From NCBI GenBank assembly GCA_946886475.1, contig CAMPIQ010000002.1, positions 16,003 to 80,002 on the forward strand: DNA of 64,000 bases, given 5' to 3'. Source of the stretch: an uncultured Chitinophagales bacterium. GTDB taxonomy: Bacteria; Bacteroidota; Bacteroidia; Chitinophagales; Chitinophagaceae. This document shows positions 18,961-26,283 of this stretch, in pieces. The translations under genes were made by a program, and so were the position numbers. The notes beneath the pieces were generated by a model, which was given only the letters and a program-made list of their open reading frames with translations, was not told the origin of the DNA and searched no databases. Numbering within the stretch: the stretch's first letter is position 1; each line of letters begins with the position of its first letter.

Positions 18961-19998
18961 TCAGGAGGACAGGGGGTATTCCTTCACCGCATCCACAAAA
19001 GCTTTAGCATGATCAACCGGAACATTTGGTGTAATGCCATGTCCAAGATTGGCGATATAGCTTTGAGTTCCGAATGCATCGATCATTTCCTTTACCCATT
19101 TTCTGATCTGTGGAATAGGGGCGAGCAGTTTTGCAGGATCAAAATTACCCTGAAGTGTGATCCTGTTATCTGTAAGTTTCCTTGCAAATTGAGGGCTGGT
19201 GGTCCAGTCAATTCCAATGCCACTTGCAGAAGATTCGCTCAACTCTTTGAGGGCATACCATGTTCCTTTAGGAAACAGGATCACCGGTGCATGAGATTGT
19301 AAGGCATCTGCTATTTGTAACAGGTATGGTTGAGCGTAAATTTTGAAGTCTTCCGGTGAAAGTGATCCGGCCCAGCTGTCAAAAACCTGAACGGTGTCAG
19401 CCCCTGCTTTTGTTTGCGCAATTAAATAATCAATAGTGATGTCGGTGATCTTTTGCAAAAGGGCATGCGCAAGGTCCGGCTCTGTGTAAGCAAATTGTTT
19501 TGCCTTATCCCAGGTCTTACTTCCTTTACCTTCTACCATATAACAAAGAAGGGTCCATGGCGCACCCGCAAACCCAATTAGAGGTACGCGTCCATTCAAT
19601 TCTTTTTTGGTAAGCGTGAGTGCATCCAATACATATTTCAAATGGTCGCCGGCGTTAGAGGTATTGAGCGCATCAATATCAGCTTTGGTTTTTATTGTTT
19701 TGGGGAGTGAGGGGCCTTTGCCTTCTTCCATAAGAACCTCAAGCCCCATGGCTTGTGGAATAACAAGTATGTCTGAGAAAATTATGGCGGCATCAACACC
19801 CACCTGGTCTACCGGTTGAAGTGTTATCTCTGTGGCCAGTTCAGGTGTTTGAACCCTCGTAAAAAAATCATACTTGTTGCGAAGTTTGATGTAATCAGGC
19901 AAATATCTTCCGGCCTGACGCATCATCCACACAGGTGGTCTTTCCAGTTTTTCTTTTCTTAAAGCTCTTAGTAACAGATCGTTTTTGAGTTGATTCAT
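18961..19998 (-). CDS. hemE: uroporphyrinogen decarboxylase
   Basis: Removes four carboxyls from uroporphyrinogen III to give coproporphyrinogen III. In 345 residues it shows the two signatures [17 protein letters not shown] (near residue 20) and [20 protein letters not shown], plus [12 protein letters not shown]. Length is standard. The gene end is close to a GC-rich inverted repeat around 18954-18977. It lies between hemD and hemF. Confidence 0.96.
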   Translation of the reverse strand: MNQLKNDLLLRALRKEKLERPPVWMMRQAGRYLPDYIKLRNKYDFFTRVQTPELATEITLQPVDQVGVDAAIIFSDILVIPQAMGLEVLMEEGKGPSLPKTIKTKADIDALNTSNAGDHLKYVLDALTLTKKELNGRVPLIGFAGAPWTLLCYMVEGKGSKTWDKAKQFAYTEPDLAHALLQKITDITIDYLIAQTKAGADTVQVFDSWAGSLSPEDFKIYAQPYLLQIADALQSHAPVILFPKGTWYALKELSESSASGIGIDWTTSPQFARKLTDNRITLQGNFDPAKLLAPIPQIRKWVKEMIDAFGTQSYIANLGHGITPNVPVDHAKAFVDAVKEYPLSS

Positions 19999-20020
19999 TT
20001 TATTGTTTAGTGCTTTGGAC

Positions 20021-20740
20021 TTAATTATTTATTTCCACGCAGAAATGTTTTAATACTTCCTCTATCATTTTCTGTTGAGTGGGAACCTGACTTGTAATAA
20101 TGTTATTGCGTGTAAAATTCCTGATCGAGTTTGATGTTGTTTCACCAATTGAAAAGCAAATGGTCTCAGGCTTCATTTCATTTAATGCGAAAAAACTTTC
20201 TACTGCGCTTGGACTAAAAAATAATACCGCATCGTATTCATCTTCTATCTTAACGGGATTGAGAATGGTTTCATATACAATGGTTTCATTGATGCTGATG
20301 TGGGCCTTTTTTAATATTTCCGGTAATTCATCTCTTCTGATATTTCCACAGAAAAAATAAACCCGGGTAACTTCATGCCCGAGGATCTTATTTGCCAGTA
20401 ACTTTCCGTAAGCTGCAGTTGCCAGTATATGGTTGTCGGGAAATAAGGATTGTACGGTTTCACTGGTTTTACCTTCTATGCAGAATATTTTCCAGTTTGC
20501 AGGTGAAAGTCCAGCGTGTTTTAATTGACTGGCTACAATTTCAACAGCGTTATGACTTGTAAAAATGATGTGTATGGTATCTGTGCCTTCAAAGATCCCA
20601 AGCTCTTTCAACTCTTCAGTTGTTAATACCGGTTTGATATGAATGGCTTCCTGTTCGGTTATTGCAATACCGCTTTCTTTCGCTTTTTCTATCAGCGGAT
20701 GATCAAGTTTTTTTGTGCTTAGAACTTTATACTTAGCCAT
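20021..20740 (-). CDS. hemD: uroporphyrinogen-III synthase
   Basis: Closes and flips ring D of hydroxymethylbilane. The 239-residue sequence is poorly conserved, as normal for HemD, but shows the N-terminal [13 protein letters not shown] strand, the [14 protein letters not shown] segment and [15 protein letters not shown] near the C-terminus. The start at 20740 (MAKYKVLS) is preferred; a longer frame to 20773 would overlap hemC by 23 nt. Its place directly after hemC is the strongest support. Confidence 0.9.
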   Translation of the reverse strand: MAKYKVLSTKKLDHPLIEKAKESGIAITEQEAIHIKPVLTTEELKELGIFEGTDTIHIIFTSHNAVEIVASQLKHAGLSPANWKIFCIEGKTSETVQSLFPDNHILATAAYGKLLANKILGHEVTRVYFFCGNIRRDELPEILKKAHISINETIVYETILNPVKIEDEYDAVLFFSPSAVESFFALNEMKPETICFSIGETTSNSIRNFTRNNIITSQVPTQQKMIEEVLKHFCVEINN

Positions 20741-20750
20741 TCTTATTTGA

Positions 20751-21794
20751 TCATTTATTTCGTAAGCGTTCAATCAGGTCTTTGCCGCCTTCAGACAAAA
20801 TATCCTGTGCTGCTTTAATGCCAAGGTTATCCGCATCCAAGGCCTTTAATTCCTTTATTTCGCCATCTTTTACAAAAGTGGAAGTGCTTATTTCAATCAT
20901 TTCATAACTATCTGGCATCACAATATTTCCCTTCAATAACAATTCGCCATTTTTTATTTCAGCAAGGGCTGAGATAGGTGTGGAGCAACCACCCATTAAT
21001 CCACTTAGGAAATCTCTTTCAACCTTTGTACACAAAGCAGTTTCCTTATGATCAAAAGGCTGGCATGATTCAAATGCATAATGATCATCCTGCCTGCAAA
21101 CCACCATAATGGCTCCCTGTGCAGGTGCCGGTAACATCCAGTCGAGATCAATAGCACGTTCGGGTCTCAGGCCAATTCTTTCGAGTCCGGCTGCCGCAAA
21201 AATGGCTCCGGTCCAATTACTTTCACTCAGTTTGCGTAAGCGTGTATTTACATTTCCACGAAGATTTTCAATTGTATGGTGGGGGAACCTTCTTTTCCAT
21301 TGAGCAATTCTTCTGATAGAGCTGGTGGCAACAATTGCATGAACAGGTTCACCTGTATCAGTCCATTCTGTTTTTGATTCGGCTGACCTGGAACCTGATT
21401 TAATTGAGGTAGTTTTCTCTGTTGATATCATACCCCTTCCAAACAAAGCATCAACATCCTTCACATTGGGGTGAGGAACAAAAATGTCTTTATGTGATCC
21501 TCTTTCCAGAACAGCTGCCTGTTTTATACCATTGGCTAATTGTACCGGAACATCTTTCATGGAGTGAACCGCTATATCGATCCTGTTGTTTAATAAAGCG
21601 GCGTCCAGTGTTTTGGTAAATACACCGGTTACACCCAGCGCATATAATGGAGTGACGGTATCAATATCACCCTCGCTTTTCATATACACCAGTTCCGATT
21701 CTACACCGGCTTTTTTTAAAAGACCCTGTACCAATGTAGCCTGCCAGACAGCCAGCTGGCTGTCCCTTGTTCCGATGCGAATGATGTTTGACAT
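20751..21794 (-). CDS. hemC: porphobilinogen deaminase (hydroxymethylbilane synthase)
   Basis: Polymerises four porphobilinogens on a dipyrromethane cofactor, attached here to Cys270 (LMGGCSTPISALAE). The N-terminus RIGTRDSQLAVWQA and VHSMKDVPVQL, RGNVNTRLRKL and PAPAQGAIMVVCR are typical. At 347 residues it is longer than the usual 310 or so. The extra length is a polar insert at about residues 120-150 (Ser/Thr/Lys-rich) just before VATSSIRR. The hemC ATG shares one nucleotide with the hemA stop (TAATG). Confidence 0.95.
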   Translation of the reverse strand: MSNIIRIGTRDSQLAVWQATLVQGLLKKAGVESELVYMKSEGDIDTVTPLYALGVTGVFTKTLDAALLNNRIDIAVHSMKDVPVQLANGIKQAAVLERGSHKDIFVPHPNVKDVDALFGRGMISTEKTTSIKSGSRSAESKTEWTDTGEPVHAIVATSSIRRIAQWKRRFPHHTIENLRGNVNTRLRKLSESNWTGAIFAAAGLERIGLRPERAIDLDWMLPAPAQGAIMVVCRQDDHYAFESCQPFDHKETALCTKVERDFLSGLMGGCSTPISALAEIKNGELLLKGNIVMPDSYEMIEISTSTFVKDGEIKELKALDADNLGIKAAQDILSEGGKDLIERLRNK

Positions 21795-23020
21795 TAATTT
21801 TTCGCGCTTATAAAATCATTAAGAGCTGCAATGTACTGACAACCGCGCTGGTTCTGGATCTTGATCTTGCCAGCTGTTTCATTTAATACCTTCTGGATCT
21901 GTACATCTAATTTCTTTGGACAGGTTGTGGATGCTGGAGTGTATTGCGGATGTGCAAATAATTCTTTGAGTTTAACTTTTAGGTCTTTTAACATAGGCAC
22001 ATGCTTCCGCATATCTACCCATTCATTAAATTCTTCCACCAATTCTTTGATAATGGCCCTGGCTTTTGGCACTTCCGACATACGGGTCTTAAGTGTTTCA
22101 TCTTTTAATTTAGAAAGCTCATCAACATTTACCAGCTGAATATTTGGTAATGACTGGGCGTCGGTTGCTACATTATATGGAATGGAAAGATCAATGATCA
22201 GTTTGTGACCCTTGCCTTCAAGATGTTCTCTTAAAATGGTTGGTTCAGGTGAATTTGTGGCCACCAGAATAATATCGGCTTTTGATATTTCTGATGAAAG
22301 ATCTTCAATAGGTGAATGTTGTAATTCCAATTCTGTGGCCAGCTCCCTGGCTTTCCCCGGAGAACGGTTTACCAGCGTGATGTTACCGGTGTTCAAATAA
22401 TCTACAAGGTTCTTGCAGGTGTTCCTTCCAATTTTTCCTATCCCTAACAATAAAATATTCTTTTCAGAAGGTTTAGCAACGGCAGTGCGTATGTATTGAA
22501 CTGCGGCAAAAGCAACTGAAACGGTTCCACCGCTTAAGGCCGTGGTATTCTTTATTAATTTGGACGACTGTAATACTGAGTTGATCAGCCTTTCAGTGAA
22601 AGCCCCGACAAAACCATGTTCTTTTGAAAATTTTACAGCTGTTTTTAACTGGCCAACAATTTCGTAGTCGCCAAGGATCTGTGAATCCAGCCCTGCGCCT
22701 ACCTGGTAAACGTGTTCAATTGCTTCCTGCCCTTTTTTGATATAAGCAGCTTTTATAAAACTTTCATGATCGCCAGAAGTTTCTGAACAGAGTAATTCTG
22801 ATAATTGCCTGCTGTGGTGGGCAAATCCATAAATTTCCGTACGGTTACAGGTAGATAAAATGAATATTTCATTCAGTCCACTGATGGCAGCTTTCCGGAG
22901 AATATTAGCATATTGTTCATTTCCAATGGCAAACAAACCCCTTGATGAGGCATCGGATTTTTTATAGTTAATTCCGGTTACGTAGAAATTAGATATGTCC
23001 TTGAAATAATTTGCGTCCAT
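21794..23020 (-). CDS. hemA: glutamyl-tRNA reductase
   Basis: First step of C5 haem synthesis: reduces Glu-tRNA(Glu) to glutamate-1-semialdehyde with NADPH. The 408-residue protein has the catalytic Cys58 in ILSTCNRTEIYGF, the NADPH-binding part ILLLGIGKIGRNTCKNL, and the C-terminal dimerisation helices. It is the first gene of the seven-gene minus-strand haem operon, so control probably acts on its promoter; a cluster of TGTCA motifs lies directly upstream. Confidence 0.95.
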   Translation of the reverse strand: MDANYFKDISNFYVTGINYKKSDASSRGLFAIGNEQYANILRKAAISGLNEIFILSTCNRTEIYGFAHHSRQLSELLCSETSGDHESFIKAAYIKKGQEAIEHVYQVGAGLDSQILGDYEIVGQLKTAVKFSKEHGFVGAFTERLINSVLQSSKLIKNTTALSGGTVSVAFAAVQYIRTAVAKPSEKNILLLGIGKIGRNTCKNLVDYLNTGNITLVNRSPGKARELATELELQHSPIEDLSSEISKADIILVATNSPEPTILREHLEGKGHKLIIDLSIPYNVATDAQSLPNIQLVNVDELSKLKDETLKTRMSEVPKARAIIKELVEEFNEWVDMRKHVPMLKDLKVKLKELFAHPQYTPASTTCPKKLDVQIQKVLNETAGKIKIQNQRGCQYIAALNDFISAKN

Positions 23021-23044
23021 TTCTTTTAGTCAACACTCAGAGCG

Positions 23045-23052
23045 CAAAAGTA
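23045..23052 (-). promoter_or_regulatory. TAnnTTTG promoter element for hemA operon
   Basis: The minus strand reads TACTTTTG, an exact match, 24 nt before the hemA ATG. It sits immediately next to the TGTCA motif cluster. Confidence 0.5.
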
Positions 23053-23059
23053 ATTTCGA

Positions 23060-23138
23060 TGACATAGCTATCCTAAAAACTCTGTCATTTCACTGTCATT
23101 TGAAATATTGATTATTGTCATGTTTTGTTTTGCTGACA
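23060..23138. promoter_or_regulatory. candidate operator cluster (TGTCA/TGACA) in hemA-hemH divergent region
   Basis: TGTCA occurs at 23083, 23094 and 23116, that is with offsets of 11 and 22 bp (one and two helical turns). The inverse TGACA occurs at 23060 and 23134. The first two form TGTCATTT repeated with an 11-bp step. The block lies just upstream of the hemA -7 element. The rest of the 358-bp divergent spacer (23021-23378) holds a TTTGCGCAAA palindrome at 23292 and no convincing ORF. The binding protein is unknown. Confidence 0.4.
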
Positions 23139-23287
23139 CAAAATTTGGTCTGAAGTACGTTCAGAAGTGCAAAGGAGCAGGGAACTGATATTGGGAGAAT
23201 GCATCATATTTATATTTTCATGGTGTTCTTTCTCTTGTCAGGTATGCTACTTAAAATTTCATTATGCTCACAGGGCGCAATCCACCT

Positions 23288-23295
23288 TATTTTTG
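23288..23295 (+). promoter_or_regulatory. TAnnTTTG promoter element, possible hemH promoter
   Basis: TATTTTTG matches the consensus 83 nt before the hemH ATG. It overlaps the perfect 10-bp palindrome TTTGCGCAAA (23292-23301), which could be an operator over the promoter. Confidence 0.4.
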
Positions 23296-23378
23296 CGCAA
23301 AGGCTTCAAAAAAATAAATCACTTAATTCATGTTCTGTCAGCCGGCAGCTACATGTGATCAAATAGGACAATATAATA

Positions 23379-24407
23379 ATGAGGGCAATAGTTTTAATGA
23401 ACCTCGGATCTCCGGATTCTACAGAGGTTAAAGACGTAAAGCGCTACCTGGATGAATTCCTGATGGATGAAAGGGTGATAGATAAGCCATGGCTTTTGCG
23501 TGCCTTACTTGTAAAGGGCATTATCATTCCATTCCGTGCCCCAAGGTCTGCCGAAGCTTACAGATCCATCTGGACCAGGGAAGGTTCACCATTGATCGTA
23601 ATCAGCCGGCAACTGGCTGAGTCATTGGAAAAGGAGATCAAAGAGCCCGTAGTGATAGCCATGAGGTACGGTACGCCATCGCCCAGGGAAGCTTTTGATC
23701 AACTGGTAAAAGATCATCCGGAACTGGATGAGGTGATCCTGATCCCCATGTATCCCCATTATGCCATGAGCAGTTATGAAACGGCGGTGGAGTACGCTAA
23801 AGAACAGTATAATAAGGGCCGGTATACATTCAAAATGACAACTATCCGGCCTTATTATGACAATGAAGCCTACATTGATGCATTAACTGAAAGTATCCGG
23901 ACACACCTTACTGGTGAGTGGGACCATATCCTGTTTTCTTATCATGGTGTTCCTGAAAGGCATATTTATAAAGGAGATGTTACCGGAGCACATTGTTTAA
24001 AAGTTCAGGATTGTTGCGAATCTTCTTCACCTGCACATCAGTATTGTTACCGTCATCAATGTCTGGTCACTACTAAAATGGTGACAGACCGGTTGAACAT
24101 ACCAAAGGACAAATGGACACAATCATTCCAGTCAAGATTAGGAAGGGATCCATGGCTTCAGCCATATACAGCTGCTAAATTAGAAGCGCTGCCCAAGTTG
24201 GGTATCAAAAAATTGTTAGTGGTTTGTCCTGCTTTTGTCAGTGATTGCCTGGAAACACTTGAGGAAATAGCTGAAGAAGGAAAGGAAATATTCCTCCATA
24301 ATGGCGGGGAGAAATTTGAAATGATTCCATGTTTAAATGTGCATCCATTATGGGTGGCTGCTATGAAAAAATGGATTCTGGAGGGGGATATGGTTATTAA
24401 TCTATAG
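23379..24407 (+). CDS. hemH: ferrochelatase
   Basis: Inserts Fe2+ into protoporphyrin IX. The 342-residue protein contains LMNLGSPDS at the start, the catalytic-His region FSYHGVPERHIYKGD, FQSRLGRDPWLQPYT and VVCPAFVSDCLETLEEI with the conserved Glu. Between residues about 205 and 230 there is an unusual run of Cys (HCLKVQDCC ... YCYRHQC), a candidate [2Fe-2S] or metal site. The gene is divergent from the hemA operon. Its stop codon is the first trinucleotide of a 7-bp array that fills the gap to hemJ. Confidence 0.95.
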   Translation: MRAIVLMNLGSPDSTEVKDVKRYLDEFLMDERVIDKPWLLRALLVKGIIIPFRAPRSAEAYRSIWTREGSPLIVISRQLAESLEKEIKEPVVIAMRYGTPSPREAFDQLVKDHPELDEVILIPMYPHYAMSSYETAVEYAKEQYNKGRYTFKMTTIRPYYDNEAYIDALTESIRTHLTGEWDHILFSYHGVPERHIYKGDVTGAHCLKVQDCCESSSPAHQYCYRHQCLVTTKMVTDRLNIPKDKWTQSFQSRLGRDPWLQPYTAAKLEALPKLGIKKLLVVCPAFVSDCLETLEEIAEEGKEIFLHNGGEKFEMIPCLNVHPLWVAAMKKWILEGDMVINL

Positions 24408-24439
24408 CCGATAGCCAATGGCCTTTAGCCGATGGCGCT
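24405..24439. repeat. 7-bp-period array, TAGCCAA type, hemH-hemJ junction
   Basis: Five exact-phase units: TAGCCGA, TAGCCAA, TGGCCTT, TAGCCGA, TGGCGCT. The first unit begins with the TAG stop of hemH. The last contains the upstream ATG (24432) of the longer hemJ frame. Confidence 0.85.
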
Positions 24440-24461
24440 TTCGAAAAACAATTATTCAAAA

Positions 24462-25016
24462 ATGTACCTCTATCTAAAAGCCCTTCATATCATTTTCATC
24501 GTTACCTGGTTTGCGGGTATGTTTTACATTGTGCGTCTTTTCATTTATAATACCGAAGCAAATCAAAAACCGGCGCTGGAAAGATCCATCCTGCAATCGC
24601 AATTAAGTATTATGATCAAAAGACTTTGGTTTGGTATTACCTGGCCATCTGCCATTCTTACTCTGATACTGGGCCCCTGGGTGATGTTTCATCCCGATGC
24701 ACAATGGTATAGGGTACTGGGAGAAGCTTCCGGAAACTGGCTGCTCATCAAACTGGTATTTGTATTTCTTTTGTACATCTATCATTTCACACTTCACAGG
24801 ATATATAAGCAGGAAGCAAAAGGTGTCTTCAAATATTCATCGCAGCAATTGCGTATCTGGAATGAAGTTGCAACAATTTTACTGGTGGCCATAGTAATGC
24901 TGGCAACGGTGAAGTCAGCTATGAGCTGGATCTGGGGTCTGGCAGGGTTGATTGCATTCATCATCCTTATCATGAGTGCGGTCAGGATCTATAAATCATT
25001 AAGAAAAAACACCTGA
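24462..25016 (+). CDS. hemJ: protoporphyrinogen IX oxidase, HemJ-type
   Basis: A membrane protein of 184 residues (or 194 from ATG 24432). The N-terminal segment YLKALHIIFIVTWFAGMFYIVRLFIY is characteristic of HemJ, with the conserved membrane His. Four hydrophobic helices follow, with the conserved WLLIKL and basic loop HRIYKQE. HemJ replaces HemG/HemY as the oxidase from protoporphyrinogen to protoporphyrin. Its place right after hemH supports this. The start at 24462 is preferred because the upstream alternative would be encoded by repeat DNA. It converges with the PepSY gene, leaving one base between them. Confidence 0.9.
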   Translation: MYLYLKALHIIFIVTWFAGMFYIVRLFIYNTEANQKPALERSILQSQLSIMIKRLWFGITWPSAILTLILGPWVMFHPDAQWYRVLGEASGNWLLIKLVFVFLLYIYHFTLHRIYKQEAKGVFKYSSQQLRIWNEVATILLVAIVMLATVKSAMSWIWGLAGLIAFIILIMSAVRIYKSLRKNT

Positions 25017-25017
25017 C

Positions 25018-26217
25018 CTATTGATCAGCATACTGCAGTTCTTCTTTATTGATGGTCACTTCAGCATTCAGTTTTTTCTTTTTCCTTGTTCTGTTGATCC
25101 ACATGATAGTTCCTGTAATAGGGAAAGTAACTCCAAGCAAACAAACTATAAAAGCTATGATCTTTGATGGCGTACCCCAGATGCTACCTGTGTGTATGGG
25201 TTTGAAGGAAGACCTGACCTGCGCACCAAGGCTGCGTTCTCCAAAATCCAAACTGCCTAAAACTTTTCCTGAGTACTGGTCAATATAAACAGCGTCTGTG
25301 GCCGATTCATGCATGGCATTCTTACTCAGCGATGAAACATTCACTGCATCAACAGAATCTTTTGGCAATGAAATAGTATAATATTCTGCCTCTTCATAAA
25401 CCGTTCTGGCAGATGCAAGCGCCTCATCCAATGATATTTTCTTTGTGGATGCTACATAGGTTGATTTAGGGGGAGGAGCTTGTTTGAGGGGAGAATTGGT
25501 AACGGTATAAATTCCTTTATTAAACCATTCGAATGACCAGGCCAGCCCGGTGAATGAAAAAATGAACAGGAATATGGCGCTGTAAAATCCAAATACCAGG
25601 TGCAGGTCGTGGTTCATGCGTTTCCATCCGGCCGACCATTTGATCTTTAACCGTTGCTTTAGTATTTTTTTAGTTTTCGGCCACCAGAGAATGATCCCAG
25701 TTATCAGAATGAACAAAAATATAAGGGTACTGATACCTACAATGTATTTTCCAATTCCATTATTACTTCCCAATAACCAGCGGTGTAATGCAAATACCTG
25801 GTAAAACCAGGTGTCGCGGTAACTGTATTTTTCCAGGATCTGTGCGGTATAGGGATTTATAAAAATAGTATAACCTGGTTGTCTTTGGGGTGCAGCAGAT
25901 CTTATATTGGCCGCAGCATTGTTTGACTGCTCTTTTTTTGGAGCAATGGTGATATTTATTTCTGCAGATCTTTTGGGATCTTCATAAATTTTAACTGAAT
26001 TGATCTTTGCACCCTGGAAGCTGTCCTTTACTTTTTTTACAAGTTGGTCAGCCGAAATTTTCACCGGCCATTCATCAACATAATAACGTTGCTTATTAGT
26101 AGCCATCATCAGGTCTTTCTCAAACACCAAAAGGGCGCCTGTGAGGCAGCAAACCAGTATCACAAGTCCTGCAGAAAGGCCGAGGTATAGATGTATGCGT
26201 CTGAAAAAAATCTTCAT
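25018..26217 (-). CDS. PepSY-associated transmembrane protein (iron-uptake type)
   Basis: A 399-residue inner-membrane protein of the PepSY_TM family, with helices near residues 12-32, 140-165, 195-220 and 350-372 and two large periplasmic PepSY-like regions. Conserved motifs are LHLYLG-like (RIHLYLGLSAGLV) at the N-terminus, HRWLLG and HDLHLVFGFYSA with His residues, and PITGTIMWINR near the end. Relatives sit beside TonB-dependent siderophore receptors and may act as ferric-siderophore reductases. Here the TonB receptor lies directly upstream on the same strand with a 66-bp gap, so co-transcription is likely. Confidence 0.85.
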   Translation of the reverse strand: MKIFFRRIHLYLGLSAGLVILVCCLTGALLVFEKDLMMATNKQRYYVDEWPVKISADQLVKKVKDSFQGAKINSVKIYEDPKRSAEINITIAPKKEQSNNAAANIRSAAPQRQPGYTIFINPYTAQILEKYSYRDTWFYQVFALHRWLLGSNNGIGKYIVGISTLIFLFILITGIILWWPKTKKILKQRLKIKWSAGWKRMNHDLHLVFGFYSAIFLFIFSFTGLAWSFEWFNKGIYTVTNSPLKQAPPPKSTYVASTKKISLDEALASARTVYEEAEYYTISLPKDSVDAVNVSSLSKNAMHESATDAVYIDQYSGKVLGSLDFGERSLGAQVRSSFKPIHTGSIWGTPSKIIAFIVCLLGVTFPITGTIMWINRTRKKKKLNAEVTINKEELQYADQ

Positions 26218-26283
26218 ATGCTGAATAAAGGATGCAAAAAGAGGCTAAATCACTGAAGATCTGCCTCTTTGAAAAAGTTTTAA

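Noticed and set aside
18954..18977. Inverted repeat CCCCCTTC/AGGGGG near the hemE 3' end
   Set aside because: It has short imperfect stems without a T run and overlaps the hemE end; not listed as a terminator.
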